The notes under the pieces were generated by a model. That model was not told where the DNA came from, made no database searches, and saw only the letters and a list, made by a program, of their open reading frames with translations. DNA of 64,000 nucleotides, taken from the NCBI GenBank assembly GCA_016795105.1, contig JAEUIH010000012.1, forward strand, positions 111,337-175,336, read 5' to 3'. Numbering within the stretch: position 1 is the first letter of the stretch; every line of letters begins with the position of its first letter. Of the stretch, positions 19,876-29,775 are shown piece by piece. Origin of the DNA: Planctomyces sp. Lineage in GTDB: Bacteria; Planctomycetota; Planctomycetia; Planctomycetales; Planctomycetaceae. The translations under genes were made by a program, and so were the position numbers.

Positions 19876-22800
19876 ATGGCGAACACGCAGAAACGGGATG
19901 GGGATGATCGTGCGTCCAGGTGCCGTGACTTAGACCTGCTTCTGGCCGCTCAACAAAAGGAGTGGCTATCCGGGCATCGGATGACTCTCGAGGAGATGAC
20001 TCAGCAGGCCCCATGGCTGAAAGATCATCCGGATGACCTGCTTGATCTGATTTACAGTGAAGTACTCCTGCGCGAAGATGCCGGCGAACAACCTTCGGAG
20101 AGTGAATACCTCGATCGATTTCCTCTCATGGCCGAAAAGATCCGTCGACAGTTTCAACTGCATCGAAGTCTACAGGGTCTGCCAAATCAAGGCACTGCGG
20201 ATTCTCAGCGTCTTGCGGTTGTTGATTCGCCAGTTGAGGTTCCAACTGCGGACCACGGAATCACGGTTGCGGAAAACCCCGATACGTCAGTTCCTAAGCC
20301 ATATCAGCGTCCCGCAATTGAAACCGAGGTTAGTCGTTTTCCCGAGATTTCCGGCTTCCAGATTCTGAACGCTGCCGGACGAGGTGGAAACGGAACAGCG
20401 TATCGCGCCTATGATCTCCAACTCAGAAGAATCGTGGCGATCAAGCTGTTCAATCAGGCCTGGTCGTCCGACGATAGTCGTTCGAATCAGTTCTGGAGAG
20501 AAGCAGAAGCATCTGCGGCTTTGATTCATCCAAACATTGTACCAATCTTCCAGGTCGGATCCGCCGCAGGTGTTCCATTCCTCGTCATGGAGTTTATCAG
20601 CGGAGGTTCACTTGCCGAACGGCTGCAGTCGGGCCCGATGCCGGTCACAGAAGCGGTTGAACTGACGATGAGCGTTGCTCAGGCAATTCACTATGCTCAT
20701 CTACAGAACATCATCCATCGCGACCTCAAGCCGGGGAACATTCTGCTGGATTTAACCGGCAGGCCGCGAGTCTGCGACTTTGGACTCGCCCGAAAACTGG
20801 ACACCACGCAGTCGCTCCACATCACCGGCGACGTGGTCGGGACGCCAGCGTACATGCCGCCTGAACAGGCCCGTGGAGAACGCGTGGATACCAGGGCAGA
20901 TGTGTATGCGATTGGTGCAGTTCTGTACGAGATGCTGAGTGGCAAACCTCCGTTTCAGGCGGCCACTCCATGGGAAATACTCCACCAGGTGCTCACCGGC
21001 GACGTATTGCCACTGCGGCAACTGAATCCGGGTCTTCCTCGGGACCTTGAAACGATCTGCGAGCGTTGCCTCGAAAAGAACGCTTCACGAAGATACTCGT
21101 CTGCCGAAGATGTCTTTGAAGAACTTCGAAGGTTCCGCAACGGCGAGCCAATTATCGCTCGACCGCTGGGACGAATCGCCCGACTGTTTAAATGGGTAAG
21201 TCGAAATCCGCTGACGACCGCAGTCGTGTCTGTGGTCGCAGCCTTACTGATCGCGGTGGCCGCAGTGGCTGTCTATTCTGAACAGCGAGTCTCGACGGCT
21301 CTCGAGATTACTCAATCAAGTCTGCAGGTCGCAGAAACTCAGCGCGATGTAGCCCTGAATGCAATGAACGACCTCGTTTACCGCGTTCATGATGACCTTC
21401 AGAAGCGGCAGGCCAGTGTTGAAGCCAGAGCCGAAGTACTTCAGTCGGCAATCACTGGTCTGACAAAGATCATGGATGTGGCGGGAGATCGTGAAGACAC
21501 CCGAATCACAATGGCAACTGCTCTGACTCGATATGGGTACATCCTGAGTCAGCAGGGAAGAATGGAAGAAGCAGAGAAGTATCATCGGCAATCAATTGAC
21601 GTTGCTGATACTCTAACGAGCAACGAAGGCCTTCGAATTCAAGCTCAGAACTATGCAAACTTTGCCTTGTTCTTTGTTCGGTCCGCCAATCATCCGGCCG
21701 TCGAAGAATGGGCAAACCGGACACTGGCCGTCACCGAAAAGCTGCTTGTGATCGATCCAAAAGATGTTGAAGCTCGCAGCATCATGATTCAGGCTAAGGG
21801 CCATTTGTCAACAGCCGCTTCTGTACTTAAGGATGCCGGAACTGCATTATCAATCCGTCAGGAGGCTCAACGGGCCTGCGCAATATTGTGGGCAGAGAAT
21901 CCGGCCAGAACCGAGATTCGTGATCAGCTCATCGATCTCGATCAACTTCTGATTCAGGACTGCGTGATGCTCGGGCAATATCAACTGGCAGGCGATTATG
22001 TTCGCCAATGTCAGGCACTGCTGCCGCAGCTCGATCCGGAGTCCACTGAAGACACTCAGGTTCTCAGACGATACAGCGTTCTACTTAAGGCAGAGGGAAT
22101 CGTAAAATTCGCAGCAGGCGAGTACGAACAAGCAAACCAGAGCCTCGACACCTGCATCAAAATCTTCACAAAACTGGCAGACGTGGAACCAAATCGCCCT
22201 GGGTTTCATCTGCGTCTGGCGACAATGCATGAAGCAAAGGCAGACTCCTGCCTCGCATTGAATCAACTGGACGAATGCGAATATCACGTTCGTCAGCACA
22301 TTCAGGAAATTCGAACAGGCATGGAGCTCGGTGGCCCGGCATACTCCGTTCAAAGATTCTCGAGTGCGAAAGGTCTATTCACACTCGCCGGTGTATTGCT
22401 TCGAAAGAACCAGACACTGGACGCTGTTAAAGAGTATCGCGAGGCAGTTCTGGAACTCGAGCCTATACTCGAACAATATAATACTCGCGATGTCCATGCA
22501 CATGTCTCCTTGTACGCCGAACTGATGGCAGGCGCCTGTGGCATTGAACATCAGGCAGATCCTGTTCATGTCACCGCGGTAAAGCGTTCCATGGAAACGT
22601 GGCGATCACTCAGTAGCGGTGACCCGGACATATTCGCACGAGAAGAGCAGGCACTCATCGCTGATCTGGACTCAGCCACTCATCCAACCGTTCGAAGTAC
22701 ACTGGTAAATCATCTGATCGCAATCTACGCATTACGATACAGCCAGCTCCTGAAATCAGGGACAGCAAGTGCTGAACAACTGCTGAACGCCGAGAATCGA

Positions 22801-22926
22801 TGCATCGAGGTTCTCAAAGGGATCCAAAATAGTCCCGACGCCGATCCACTCCTTCATCTGCGGCTTCCGGAGTTTCAGGACCTGAGAAGCAACGCGAGGT
22901 TCATGGAAATGTTCCCGGTGAACTAG
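19876..22926 (+). CDS. Receptor-like Ser/Thr protein kinase with TPR-like extracytoplasmic region
   Basis: A 1016-residue protein. An N-terminal segment (about 1-155) is typical of planctomycete Hanks kinases that accompany ECF sigma factors. The kinase domain (about 158-430) has a glycine loop GRGGNG, VAIK with Lys190, HRDLKPGN with catalytic Asp283, DFG at 301-303, and GTPAYMPPEQA in the activation segment, so it looks active. One membrane helix follows (about 446-466). The remaining 550 residues are helical with TPR-like spacing (ALTRYGYILSQQGRMEEAEKYHRQ), predicted to be outside the cytoplasm and to bind protein partners. With the sigma gene it forms a likely signalling pair. A short spacer with no terminator between them suggests co-transcription. 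Confidence 0.93.
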   Translation: MANTQKRDGDDRASRCRDLDLLLAAQQKEWLSGHRMTLEEMTQQAPWLKDHPDDLLDLIYSEVLLREDAGEQPSESEYLDRFPLMAEKIRRQFQLHRSLQGLPNQGTADSQRLAVVDSPVEVPTADHGITVAENPDTSVPKPYQRPAIETEVSRFPEISGFQILNAAGRGGNGTAYRAYDLQLRRIVAIKLFNQAWSSDDSRSNQFWREAEASAALIHPNIVPIFQVGSAAGVPFLVMEFISGGSLAERLQSGPMPVTEAVELTMSVAQAIHYAHLQNIIHRDLKPGNILLDLTGRPRVCDFGLARKLDTTQSLHITGDVVGTPAYMPPEQARGERVDTRADVYAIGAVLYEMLSGKPPFQAATPWEILHQVLTGDVLPLRQLNPGLPRDLETICERCLEKNASRRYSSAEDVFEELRRFRNGEPIIARPLGRIARLFKWVSRNPLTTAVVSVVAALLIAVAAVAVYSEQRVSTALEITQSSLQVAETQRDVALNAMNDLVYRVHDDLQKRQASVEARAEVLQSAITGLTKIMDVAGDREDTRITMATALTRYGYILSQQGRMEEAEKYHRQSIDVADTLTSNEGLRIQAQNYANFALFFVRSANHPAVEEWANRTLAVTEKLLVIDPKDVEARSIMIQAKGHLSTAASVLKDAGTALSIRQEAQRACAILWAENPARTEIRDQLIDLDQLLIQDCVMLGQYQLAGDYVRQCQALLPQLDPESTEDTQVLRRYSVLLKAEGIVKFAAGEYEQANQSLDTCIKIFTKLADVEPNRPGFHLRLATMHEAKADSCLALNQLDECEYHVRQHIQEIRTGMELGGPAYSVQRFSSAKGLFTLAGVLLRKNQTLDAVKEYREAVLELEPILEQYNTRDVHAHVSLYAELMAGACGIEHQADPVHVTAVKRSMETWRSLSSGDPDIFAREEQALIADLDSATHPTVRSTLVNHLIAIYALRYSQLLKSGTASAEQLLNAENRCIEVLKGIQNSPDADPLLHLRLPEFQDLRSNARFMEMFPVN

Positions 22927-22956
22927 TTCTGCGTCGTCCTGTCCACGCAGCAGAGG

Positions 22957-22989
22957 CGGAGCGGACGGCATTCGGAGAATGCCTGCTAC
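22957..22989. repeat. Dispersed palindromic repeat unit (variant A)
   Basis: A unit with core GGCATTC-GGA-GAATGCC (22967-22983) followed by TGCTAC. The same unit occurs at 63952-63975 with core GGCACTC-GGA-GAGTGCC. The one-base change in each arm keeps the stem paired. It lies between the convergent kinase and gap genes. Confidence 0.7.
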
Positions 22990-23022
22990 AAAAAAACCTG
23001 TCGAAGATGAGACTTCGACAGG
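22990..23022 (-). terminator. Rho-independent terminator of gap
   Basis: Read on the minus strand, a perfect 10-bp stem CCTGTCGAAG/CTTCGACAGG (23013-23022 with 22997-23006) encloses a six-base loop and is followed at once by seven T residues (22996-22990). It lies 39 bases after the gap stop codon. Confidence 0.93.
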
Positions 23023-23060
23023 CTAAGTATTGATCTCAGATCGATTCGGATCTGAATGAA

Positions 23061-24116
<1,056 letters not shown>

Positions 24117-24311
24117 TCACCATAACCAGAGCGGGATACTGCGATCTTCACGAAAGTTAGCGTTCACCCAGCGGAGCGCCAACCCCTTCCCCTTCGAATC
24201 AGCACCACGCTGCGGTTTTCGGGAATCCAAATTCGGCGTGGAAGCCCGTTTGACAGTTCAGGATGACGGAGAATCAACCGTTTTCTATAATTTCCTCCCA
24301 CCGTATCCTTT

Positions 24312-25979
24312 ATGTTCGGGCAGGATGCTGTCCCGTCGGACTTTTCACCAACATCGAGTCTGAACATGACCGACGATGCAGATTCTCCCGTCGCCGTTTC
24401 AGGCCGTCGATTTCAAATTGCGATCTTCTCTATCGTCGCAGCAACTGTACTGATCCTGAATCTGCCAACTCCGGCAGGGCTCTCCGTCGAAGCTCACCGA
24501 CTGATCGGGGTCACATTCCTGATGGCGGCACTTTGGGCAACGCAGGTCGTTCCCCTCGCCGCCACCAGCCTGATTCCGCTGGCAGCTTTCCCATTGTTCG
24601 GAATCATGGAACCAAAAGCGGTCAGCAAATCCTACGTCAGTGACACACTGTTCCTGTATCTTGGCGGAATGATTATCGCGCTGGGTATCGAACGCTGGCA
24701 ACTCCACCGCAGACTGGCACTGAACCTTGTCGCTGTTGCGGGCGTCAGTCCGAGGCGTTTAATTTTTGGTTTCCTGCTGTCCACCGCAATCCTTTCTATG
24801 TGGATCAGCAACACTGCCTGCACACTCCTGATGCTGCCAATCGCAACCGCAATGCTGAAGACGCTGGACGACCTCAATCGAGATCAGAGCCGAAAACGTG
24901 ATGCAGGATCACCTCTGTTCCCGACAGAGCGAATCGCTGTGCCTCTGCTGCTCTCGATCGCGTACGGAGCAAGCATCGGTGGCATGATGACTCAGGTCGG
25001 CAGCCCGACAAACAGCTCGGCAATGGGAATCTACAGAGATATGTTCGAGGCCGACCGCGACATCTCAATGTCGCAGTGGATGATGGCCTGCTTTCCAATT
25101 GGTTTAATCTATCTCCTGCTCACGTGGATCGTTCTCGCATTTCGATTGCCGGGCGCTTCTCACGGAGACATAGCCGTGCGAGGAATCCTCCGCGGAAAGC
25201 TGAGCGAACTTGGACGACCTGATTCCGCAGAAATCAGGATGCTGATCATCTTCCTGCTGACAGGGCTTCTCTGGGTGTTTCGACTTCCCATTCAAGTCAC
25301 CGATTCAATCACGATCCCAGGCTGGCTCCCCGAGTTCACTCGCGCGTTCAACGCTGTGTCTCCATGGTATAACTCCAGTGAAGCAAAACTCTCTTCCGGT
25401 GATGTTGTATCTGATTCCACGATTGCGATGAGTATTGCCATTCTGCTGTTCTTTATTCCTTCCGGGCACTCCGATCCACAAGGACGGTCGGTACCACTCA
25501 TGACGTGGAATACTGCGTCCCGCCTGCCCTGGGATATGATCCTGTTATTTGGAGGAGGCTTTGCTCTTGCCGATGCGTTCGAAGCGACCAAACTCTCGCA
25601 GTGGCTCGGCACAACACTCCAGCAGCCACTCGCAGGGCAGCCTGTCTGGGTTGTCATCGCTGCACTGTGTCTGATGATGACATTTCTGACAGAGTTCACC
25701 AGCAACGTTGCTACAGTCAATACGGTGATGCCCACTATTCTGACAATGGCAGCACCGCTTGGCATTGACCCGCGACTCCTGTTCGTCCCGGTCACTCTGG
25801 CCGCCAGTTGCGCATTCATGCTTCCCATTGGCACTCCTCCCAATGCAATCGTATTCAGCACTGGTCGAGTTCCTCCAACACATATGGCGGCTTACGGCCT
25901 GATCCTCAACCTTATTGGCATTCCAATCCTCACCCTCGGAGCAATCTGGATCCTGAAACCTGTGTTCGGGATTCCTTAG
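24312..25979 (+). CDS. SLC13/DASS family sodium-coupled anion transporter
   Basis: A 555-residue inner-membrane protein with about 11-12 hydrophobic helices. Family signatures are visible: ATQVVPLAATSLIPLAAFPLFG near the N-terminus, ISNTACTLLMLPIATAM, and the C-terminal TEFTSNVATVNTVMPTIL and LPIGTPPNAIVFSTG motifs. These match the two SNT-type motifs that bind sodium and carboxylate in DASS carriers. Likely substrates are dicarboxylates such as succinate or malate, or sulfate; the sequence alone does not decide. ATG 24366 (MTDDADSPVAV) is an equally good start because neither ATG has a clear ribosome site. The gene is divergent from gap. Confidence 0.92.
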   Translation: MFGQDAVPSDFSPTSSLNMTDDADSPVAVSGRRFQIAIFSIVAATVLILNLPTPAGLSVEAHRLIGVTFLMAALWATQVVPLAATSLIPLAAFPLFGIMEPKAVSKSYVSDTLFLYLGGMIIALGIERWQLHRRLALNLVAVAGVSPRRLIFGFLLSTAILSMWISNTACTLLMLPIATAMLKTLDDLNRDQSRKRDAGSPLFPTERIAVPLLLSIAYGASIGGMMTQVGSPTNSSAMGIYRDMFEADRDISMSQWMMACFPIGLIYLLLTWIVLAFRLPGASHGDIAVRGILRGKLSELGRPDSAEIRMLIIFLLTGLLWVFRLPIQVTDSITIPGWLPEFTRAFNAVSPWYNSSEAKLSSGDVVSDSTIAMSIAILLFFIPSGHSDPQGRSVPLMTWNTASRLPWDMILLFGGGFALADAFEATKLSQWLGTTLQQPLAGQPVWVVIAALCLMMTFLTEFTSNVATVNTVMPTILTMAAPLGIDPRLLFVPVTLAASCAFMLPIGTPPNAIVFSTGRVPPTHMAAYGLILNLIGIPILTLGAIWILKPVFGIP

Positions 25980-25988
25980 CGCGTGCCC

Positions 25989-26007
25989 TGGATCGCTGAG
26001 CGATCCA
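25989..26007. repeat. Short perfect palindrome between convergent genes
   Basis: TGGATCGCTGAGCGATCCA is a 19-base perfect palindrome around a single central G, 10 bases after the transporter stop and 37 bases before the end of the convergent lipoprotein gene. It could act as a bidirectional stem-loop, but there is no T-run on either side. Confidence 0.5.
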
Positions 26008-26043
26008 CGACGGTGGGCTGGTCCGATGTGGATCAGGCGGGAT

Positions 26044-26559
26044 TCAGTCGTCACGTAACTCTTGACCAGGGATGCCTAAAGATATGTTTGACTGAGATGG
26101 GTCCTTCCAGTCGCCAATATAACTACGATCCTCACTGGTGGAGGGGCGGCCCATAAACGCAAATGGATAACAGTATCCGATTGTCTTGCCCTTATCGTCA
26201 TAGACGAATTCCAGAACATGCCCCGCAGCAACCTCCTGTAGTGCGTCAAAGAGTGCAACAGAAGCGGTTACCGGCTCAGCGAAAAGCATGATCGGGTGAT
26301 AGTAGCCAGTACCGTATTTCGGAGCGAACTTGGAATGCACCCGATAGTGCTCGACTTCAAAGTCCCGAGTTTCTCCAGTGGTCTTGTTGATCAGATTTAC
26401 AGTTGAAGTTTGCTGCGGGGGACCGAATTGCTTGTGAACCATTTCACGGGAACTCGGTACACCAGGTGCGATTCCCGCCGCCGTGATGAACAAGCTGCAG
26501 CCGGGAAGCAGAGTCATCATGACCACAAGAATTGTGGAACGGGCGACGTGGCCGGGCAT
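26044..26559 (-). CDS. Small lipoprotein of unknown function
   Basis: A 171-residue protein. The first 21 residues are a lipoprotein signal with lipobox L-P-G-C (Cys21). The mature part has MVHKQFGPPQQ, reminiscent of small outer-membrane-assembly lipoproteins that carry a G-x-P motif, and continues FEVEHYRVHSKFAPKYG and VLEFVYDDKGKTIGYCYPF, a beta-rich pattern. The resemblance to SmpA/OmlA-like folds is loose and is only an inference. It is convergent with the transporter gene and divergent from the ceramidase-like gene. Confidence 0.7.
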   Translation of the reverse strand: MPGHVARSTILVVMMTLLPGCSLFITAAGIAPGVPSSREMVHKQFGPPQQTSTVNLINKTTGETRDFEVEHYRVHSKFAPKYGTGYYHPIMLFAEPVTASVALFDALQEVAAGHVLEFVYDDKGKTIGYCYPFAFMGRPSTSEDRSYIGDWKDPSQSNISLGIPGQELRDD

Positions 26560-26834
26560 TTTTCGACAAGCTCCTGAGCGTAGCGCCCTCGGGCCATGCG
26601 GATCTCGGTGTACGTCTACTCGGCGACAACTTTTGTAAGATCATTTCACTGTGATCGCATCGAACGGTAGCAGTTTCCTGAAAACAGCTCAATATGTGAT
26701 CGGTGCCGTTCAGCAACATCAATGACGCCTGCCCAACGAGTATTGGTTGAGTATCATTGGGAATTGGGTATCCTGCCGGTGGCTGGTTGTGGGTTCGAAC
26801 GTATTTCCGCATGGTGCCTGAATTGGAGCGTCGG

Positions 26835-28982
26835 ATGAGACGTTTTGCTGGCTTGATGTTGGCGGTCCAGATGATTTCCGGCTTGACTGCTTTCAACGTT
26901 GTGACACCAGTTGTCGCGGAACTGAGAGCCGGGGCTGTTGCAGTTGATGTGACACCCATACAACTGCCCGTACTTGTCAATGGTGGAATGACCAGTCGCT
27001 CGCTGGACTCCATAGGGACTCGACTGTACGCCAGAGCCCTTGTTCTGGATGACGGAATGGAGCGGGTGGCAATCGTTGTGGTGGACAGTTGCATGATGTC
27101 AAAATCCCTGTTGGATGATGCAAAGCATCTGGCAGCAGGAAGAACGTCCATTCGCCCGGACCGCATGCTGATTTCGGCAACACATACCCATACAGCTCCC
27201 GCTTCGATGGGATGTCTGGGTACCGATGTGGACACAACTTACGCCCCGTACCTGCGTGACAAACTGGCAGAGGCAATTGCTGCGGCTGAGTCCCGTCTTG
27301 AGCCTGCACGAGCTGGATGGGCGACAGCAGATGCTGGCGACTTTACGGCACTTCGGCAGTGGGTGATTCGGCCGGATCGAATGATTGAAGACCCGTTTGG
27401 CAACCAGACGGTACGAGCAAACATGCATGCCGGGGCGAATCATGAAAACGTTACAGGTGAGGCAGGGCCGGAAGATCCGGAACTGTCTGTGTTCTGTCTG
27501 AAAGCCGCTGACGGTCGCCCCATCGCGATGCTTGCGAATTTTTCAATGCACTACTTTTCAGGTGTTGATGGTCTCAATGCTGACTACTTTGGAATGTTCT
27601 GCAAAGGACTGGAAGACCGATTTGGACGGCAAGCTTCAGATGGGAAATCGTCATTCGTGGCGATCATGTCCCATGGATGCAGTGGCGACATCTGGCGACG
27701 GGATTACACGAAAACAGAATGGCCCAACCCTGCCATTCAGGATTATACCGAAGGCCTTCTCAGCATTGCCGAACACGCTGTCAGGAATGCTCAGTACGAA
27801 GACGAATCCACACTGGCAATGCTCGAAACTCGTTTACCCCTGAAATACAGAGTCCCGGACAAGCAACTGCTGGAATGGTCACAACGCATCGTTGAGTCCC
27901 TCGAAGGTCGTCTTCCTCAGTCGACTGAAGAAGTGTATGCTCGCGAACAGGTCTTTCTTCATGAAATGCAGTCGACGGAGGTCGTGATTCAGGCGATTCG
28001 CATTGGTGGAATGGCGATTGCCACAACTCCCTGTGAAACATATGCGTTGACCGGCCTCAAACTGAAACACCAAAGCCCATTGAACCACACAATGGTGATT
28101 GAACTGGCAAATGGCGGCGACGGTTACATTCCTCCGGCCGAACATCATCCGCTTGGAGGATACAACACATGGGCTGCACGATCTGCCGGACTGGAAGTAC
28201 AGGCTGAAGGCAAAATTGCCGAGGCTGCCCTTGGATTGCTGGAACAGGTGTCGGGGTCTTCTCGCAAAGAATACAAGCCTGTGCCCGGGCCTGCCGTGGA
28301 AACCCTGACTTCACTTAAACCAGTCGCATGGTATCGCATGCACGAATTTGGTCCGCCTCATGCAACTGACTCAGCCGCCAATAGTCATCATGGAATCTAT
28401 GAGCCGGGAGTTTTATTCTTCCTTGAAGGGGCTCAATCTTCGAAATTCTCTCCTGTAGGTCACAAGAATCGTGCGCCGCACTTCGCTGGTGGCAGAATGC
28501 GAGCCCTGCTCCCTTCCATGCAACACGAGTACAGTGTGTCAATGTGGATCTGGAACGGAATGCCGGCGGATGGTCGACCAATCTCAGGCTGGATGCTGTC
28601 GCGAGGAACGGACCACGGACTTCAGAGACAATCGATCCATCTGGGAGTTTCCGGCACAGCACATGAACCTGGCAGATTACTGGTGCAGACCGGCGCCGGC
28701 AGCGCTTCCACAGATTTTGCGGTTGGAAAAACCACTGTTCCACGCTGGGAATGGACTCACGTTGCATTCGTTCACGAAAAGAGCGAAGTCCGCGTCTATC
28801 TGAATGGTGGCAGTGAACCAGAAGTCAGGCTGCCCATGAAACATGACATTGTGCTCCCCAGACAGTGGTTCTTCGGTGGTCGAAGCGACAACGATTCCAA
28901 CTGGGAAGGTCGACTCGACGAAATCGCAGTCTTCGATCGCATCCTGACTCTCGAAGAAATCCAGCAACTCTCTGCGAAATGA
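26835..28982 (+). CDS. Neutral/alkaline ceramidase-like hydrolase fused to a LamG-like domain
   Basis: The start at 26835 has GGAG six bases upstream and gives a clean signal peptide (MRRFAGLMLAVQMISGLTAF...VVA); the open frame begins further upstream at 26757. The 715-residue product starts its mature part with AGAVAVDVTPI, followed by LYARALVLDDG, ISATHTHTAPASMG and NFSMHYFSG. This is the pattern of the neutral/alkaline non-lysosomal ceramidase-like family common in planctomycetes, where the histidines bind zinc. Residues about 490-715 are a concanavalin/LamG-like domain (VAWYRMHE, YSVSMWIWNG, WTHVAFVHEKSEVRVYLNG, GRLDEIAVFDRILTLEEI), normally a glycan or lipid-head-group binder. True substrate is unknown; ceramide is only the family prototype. 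Confidence 0.85.
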   Translation: MRRFAGLMLAVQMISGLTAFNVVTPVVAELRAGAVAVDVTPIQLPVLVNGGMTSRSLDSIGTRLYARALVLDDGMERVAIVVVDSCMMSKSLLDDAKHLAAGRTSIRPDRMLISATHTHTAPASMGCLGTDVDTTYAPYLRDKLAEAIAAAESRLEPARAGWATADAGDFTALRQWVIRPDRMIEDPFGNQTVRANMHAGANHENVTGEAGPEDPELSVFCLKAADGRPIAMLANFSMHYFSGVDGLNADYFGMFCKGLEDRFGRQASDGKSSFVAIMSHGCSGDIWRRDYTKTEWPNPAIQDYTEGLLSIAEHAVRNAQYEDESTLAMLETRLPLKYRVPDKQLLEWSQRIVESLEGRLPQSTEEVYAREQVFLHEMQSTEVVIQAIRIGGMAIATTPCETYALTGLKLKHQSPLNHTMVIELANGGDGYIPPAEHHPLGGYNTWAARSAGLEVQAEGKIAEAALGLLEQVSGSSRKEYKPVPGPAVETLTSLKPVAWYRMHEFGPPHATDSAANSHHGIYEPGVLFFLEGAQSSKFSPVGHKNRAPHFAGGRMRALLPSMQHEYSVSMWIWNGMPADGRPISGWMLSRGTDHGLQRQSIHLGVSGTAHEPGRLLVQTGAGSASTDFAVGKTTVPRWEWTHVAFVHEKSEVRVYLNGGSEPEVRLPMKHDIVLPRQWFFGGRSDNDSNWEGRLDEIAVFDRILTLEEIQQLSAK

Positions 28983-29009
28983 TCACGCATCGTCGCAGGC
29001 AGGATTAGA

Positions 29010-29309
29010 GTTTTGACCACGGAAGACGCGGAAGAGACGGAAGAATCGCAGAAGTGCTCGATTGTGCCTCTTTCTTACTACAAACAGTTGAATTCTTTTC
29101 GAGCCGCAAAGATTTTGAACGGCGAGTTGCGTAAGTTGTTTGGTGCTGGCGTTTTGCGCAGCGAGGATTGCAGTTCGTTGATTCCGACTTCATACAGCGT
29201 GTAGCCAGCGTGATTGGTAACCACGAAAGACACAAGAAAGTACTCGTCACGCTCCGCCGTGATGACGAGTCCTCCGCTCCGCCCCTTCCGCGTCTTCCGT
29301 GGTCAAAAC
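29010..29309. repeat. Long inverted repeat, 25-bp perfect arms
   Basis: GTTTTGACCACGGAAGACGC (29010-29029, continuing to 29034) is repeated exactly in reverse complement at 29285-29309. The 250-base interior contains other modules. The arm sequence belongs to the ACCACGGAAGACGCGGAAG class of dispersed repeats that planctomycete-type genomes scatter between genes. No coding capacity is recognised. Confidence 0.75.
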
Positions 29310-29514
29310 GCCAACCCCGCCTTCGATTCGAATTGAAAACCGCGAATACAGCCTCTGAGAGTTCTCGTATGGCAAGAGAATGAGGGCAGAAGAATGCCGG
29401 ACTCGTCCATTCTCCTGCCGCCATCCTTCTGCCATATGCCGATCTCATGGCCCCTGCGATTCTTTCGTGTGGTTCGTGTCTTTCGTGGTTACCTATCACG
29501 CTGGCTGCGTGCTG
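29195..29514. repeat. Second, interleaved inverted repeat with a nested hairpin
   Basis: The left arm CAGCGTGTAGCCAGCGTGAT continues as TGGTAACCACGAAAGACAC (29195-29240). It pairs imperfectly with the right arm ending CTTTCGTGGTTACC...CACGCTGGCTGCGTGCTG (29463-29514). Inside is a smaller dyad: 29370-29396 against 29408-29434, pairing at 21 of 27 positions. The arms interleave with the 29010-29309 repeat, so the two cannot both form simple hairpins. Confidence 0.7.
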
Positions 29515-29560
29515 GAGGCAGTCGGAGGGAATCGGCGGATGTCTGAGCCGGTGCTTCCGG

Positions 29561-29593
29561 TGGAAAGTTTTTCCTGCAGTGGAAAATTTTTCC
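29561..29593 (+). promoter_or_regulatory. Tandem palindromic boxes, candidate enhancer for the flagellar operon
   Basis: TGGAAAGTTTTTCC (29561-29574) and TGGAAAATTTTTCC (29580-29593) are near-identical, each is a palindrome (GGAAA/TTTCC), and their starts are 19 bases apart, close to two helical turns. They lie about 130 bases before the -12 element of the sigma-54-like promoter, the usual range for an activator binding site. Function is inferred from geometry. Confidence 0.5.
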
Positions 29594-29705
29594 GCGCATT
29601 CGAGCGTTCGGGAATGCGACTGGATCGAGCCCCTTACAACCGGCAAAGTCACAAAAGTCGGCAAAACTCATGCTTTCGGAAAAATCCGAATCTCCAGTTC
29701 GCAAT

Positions 29706-29722
29706 CGGCGCGAGACTTGCTT
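29706..29722 (+). promoter_or_regulatory. Candidate sigma-54 promoter of the flagellar operon
   Basis: CGGCGCGAGACTTGCTT matches TGGCAC-N5-TTGCW at most positions and has exact GG-N10-GC spacing: GG at 29707-29708 and GC at 29719-29720. The transcription start would be near 29732, about 45 bases before the flgF ATG. A TTCGGA-AAAA-TCCGAA dyad (29675-29690) lies just upstream. Confidence 0.6.
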
Positions 29723-29775
29723 GACGGGATGAGTGCGGCGTTGGGGCGACGCCATGGAAAAAACCGGGGGGGAAT

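Noticed and set aside
25292..25861. A 189-codon minus-strand frame
   Set aside because: Antisense to the DASS transporter signature motifs, which are certain on the plus strand.
26444..27235. A 263-codon minus-strand frame over the lipoprotein and ceramidase-like genes
   Set aside because: It overlaps two well-supported genes, including the lipoprotein on the same strand in another register, and has no recognisable domain.
29005..29664. A 219-codon minus-strand frame across the repeat region
   Set aside because: It runs through the inverted repeats and translates their modules; no ribosome site and composition is repeat-driven.
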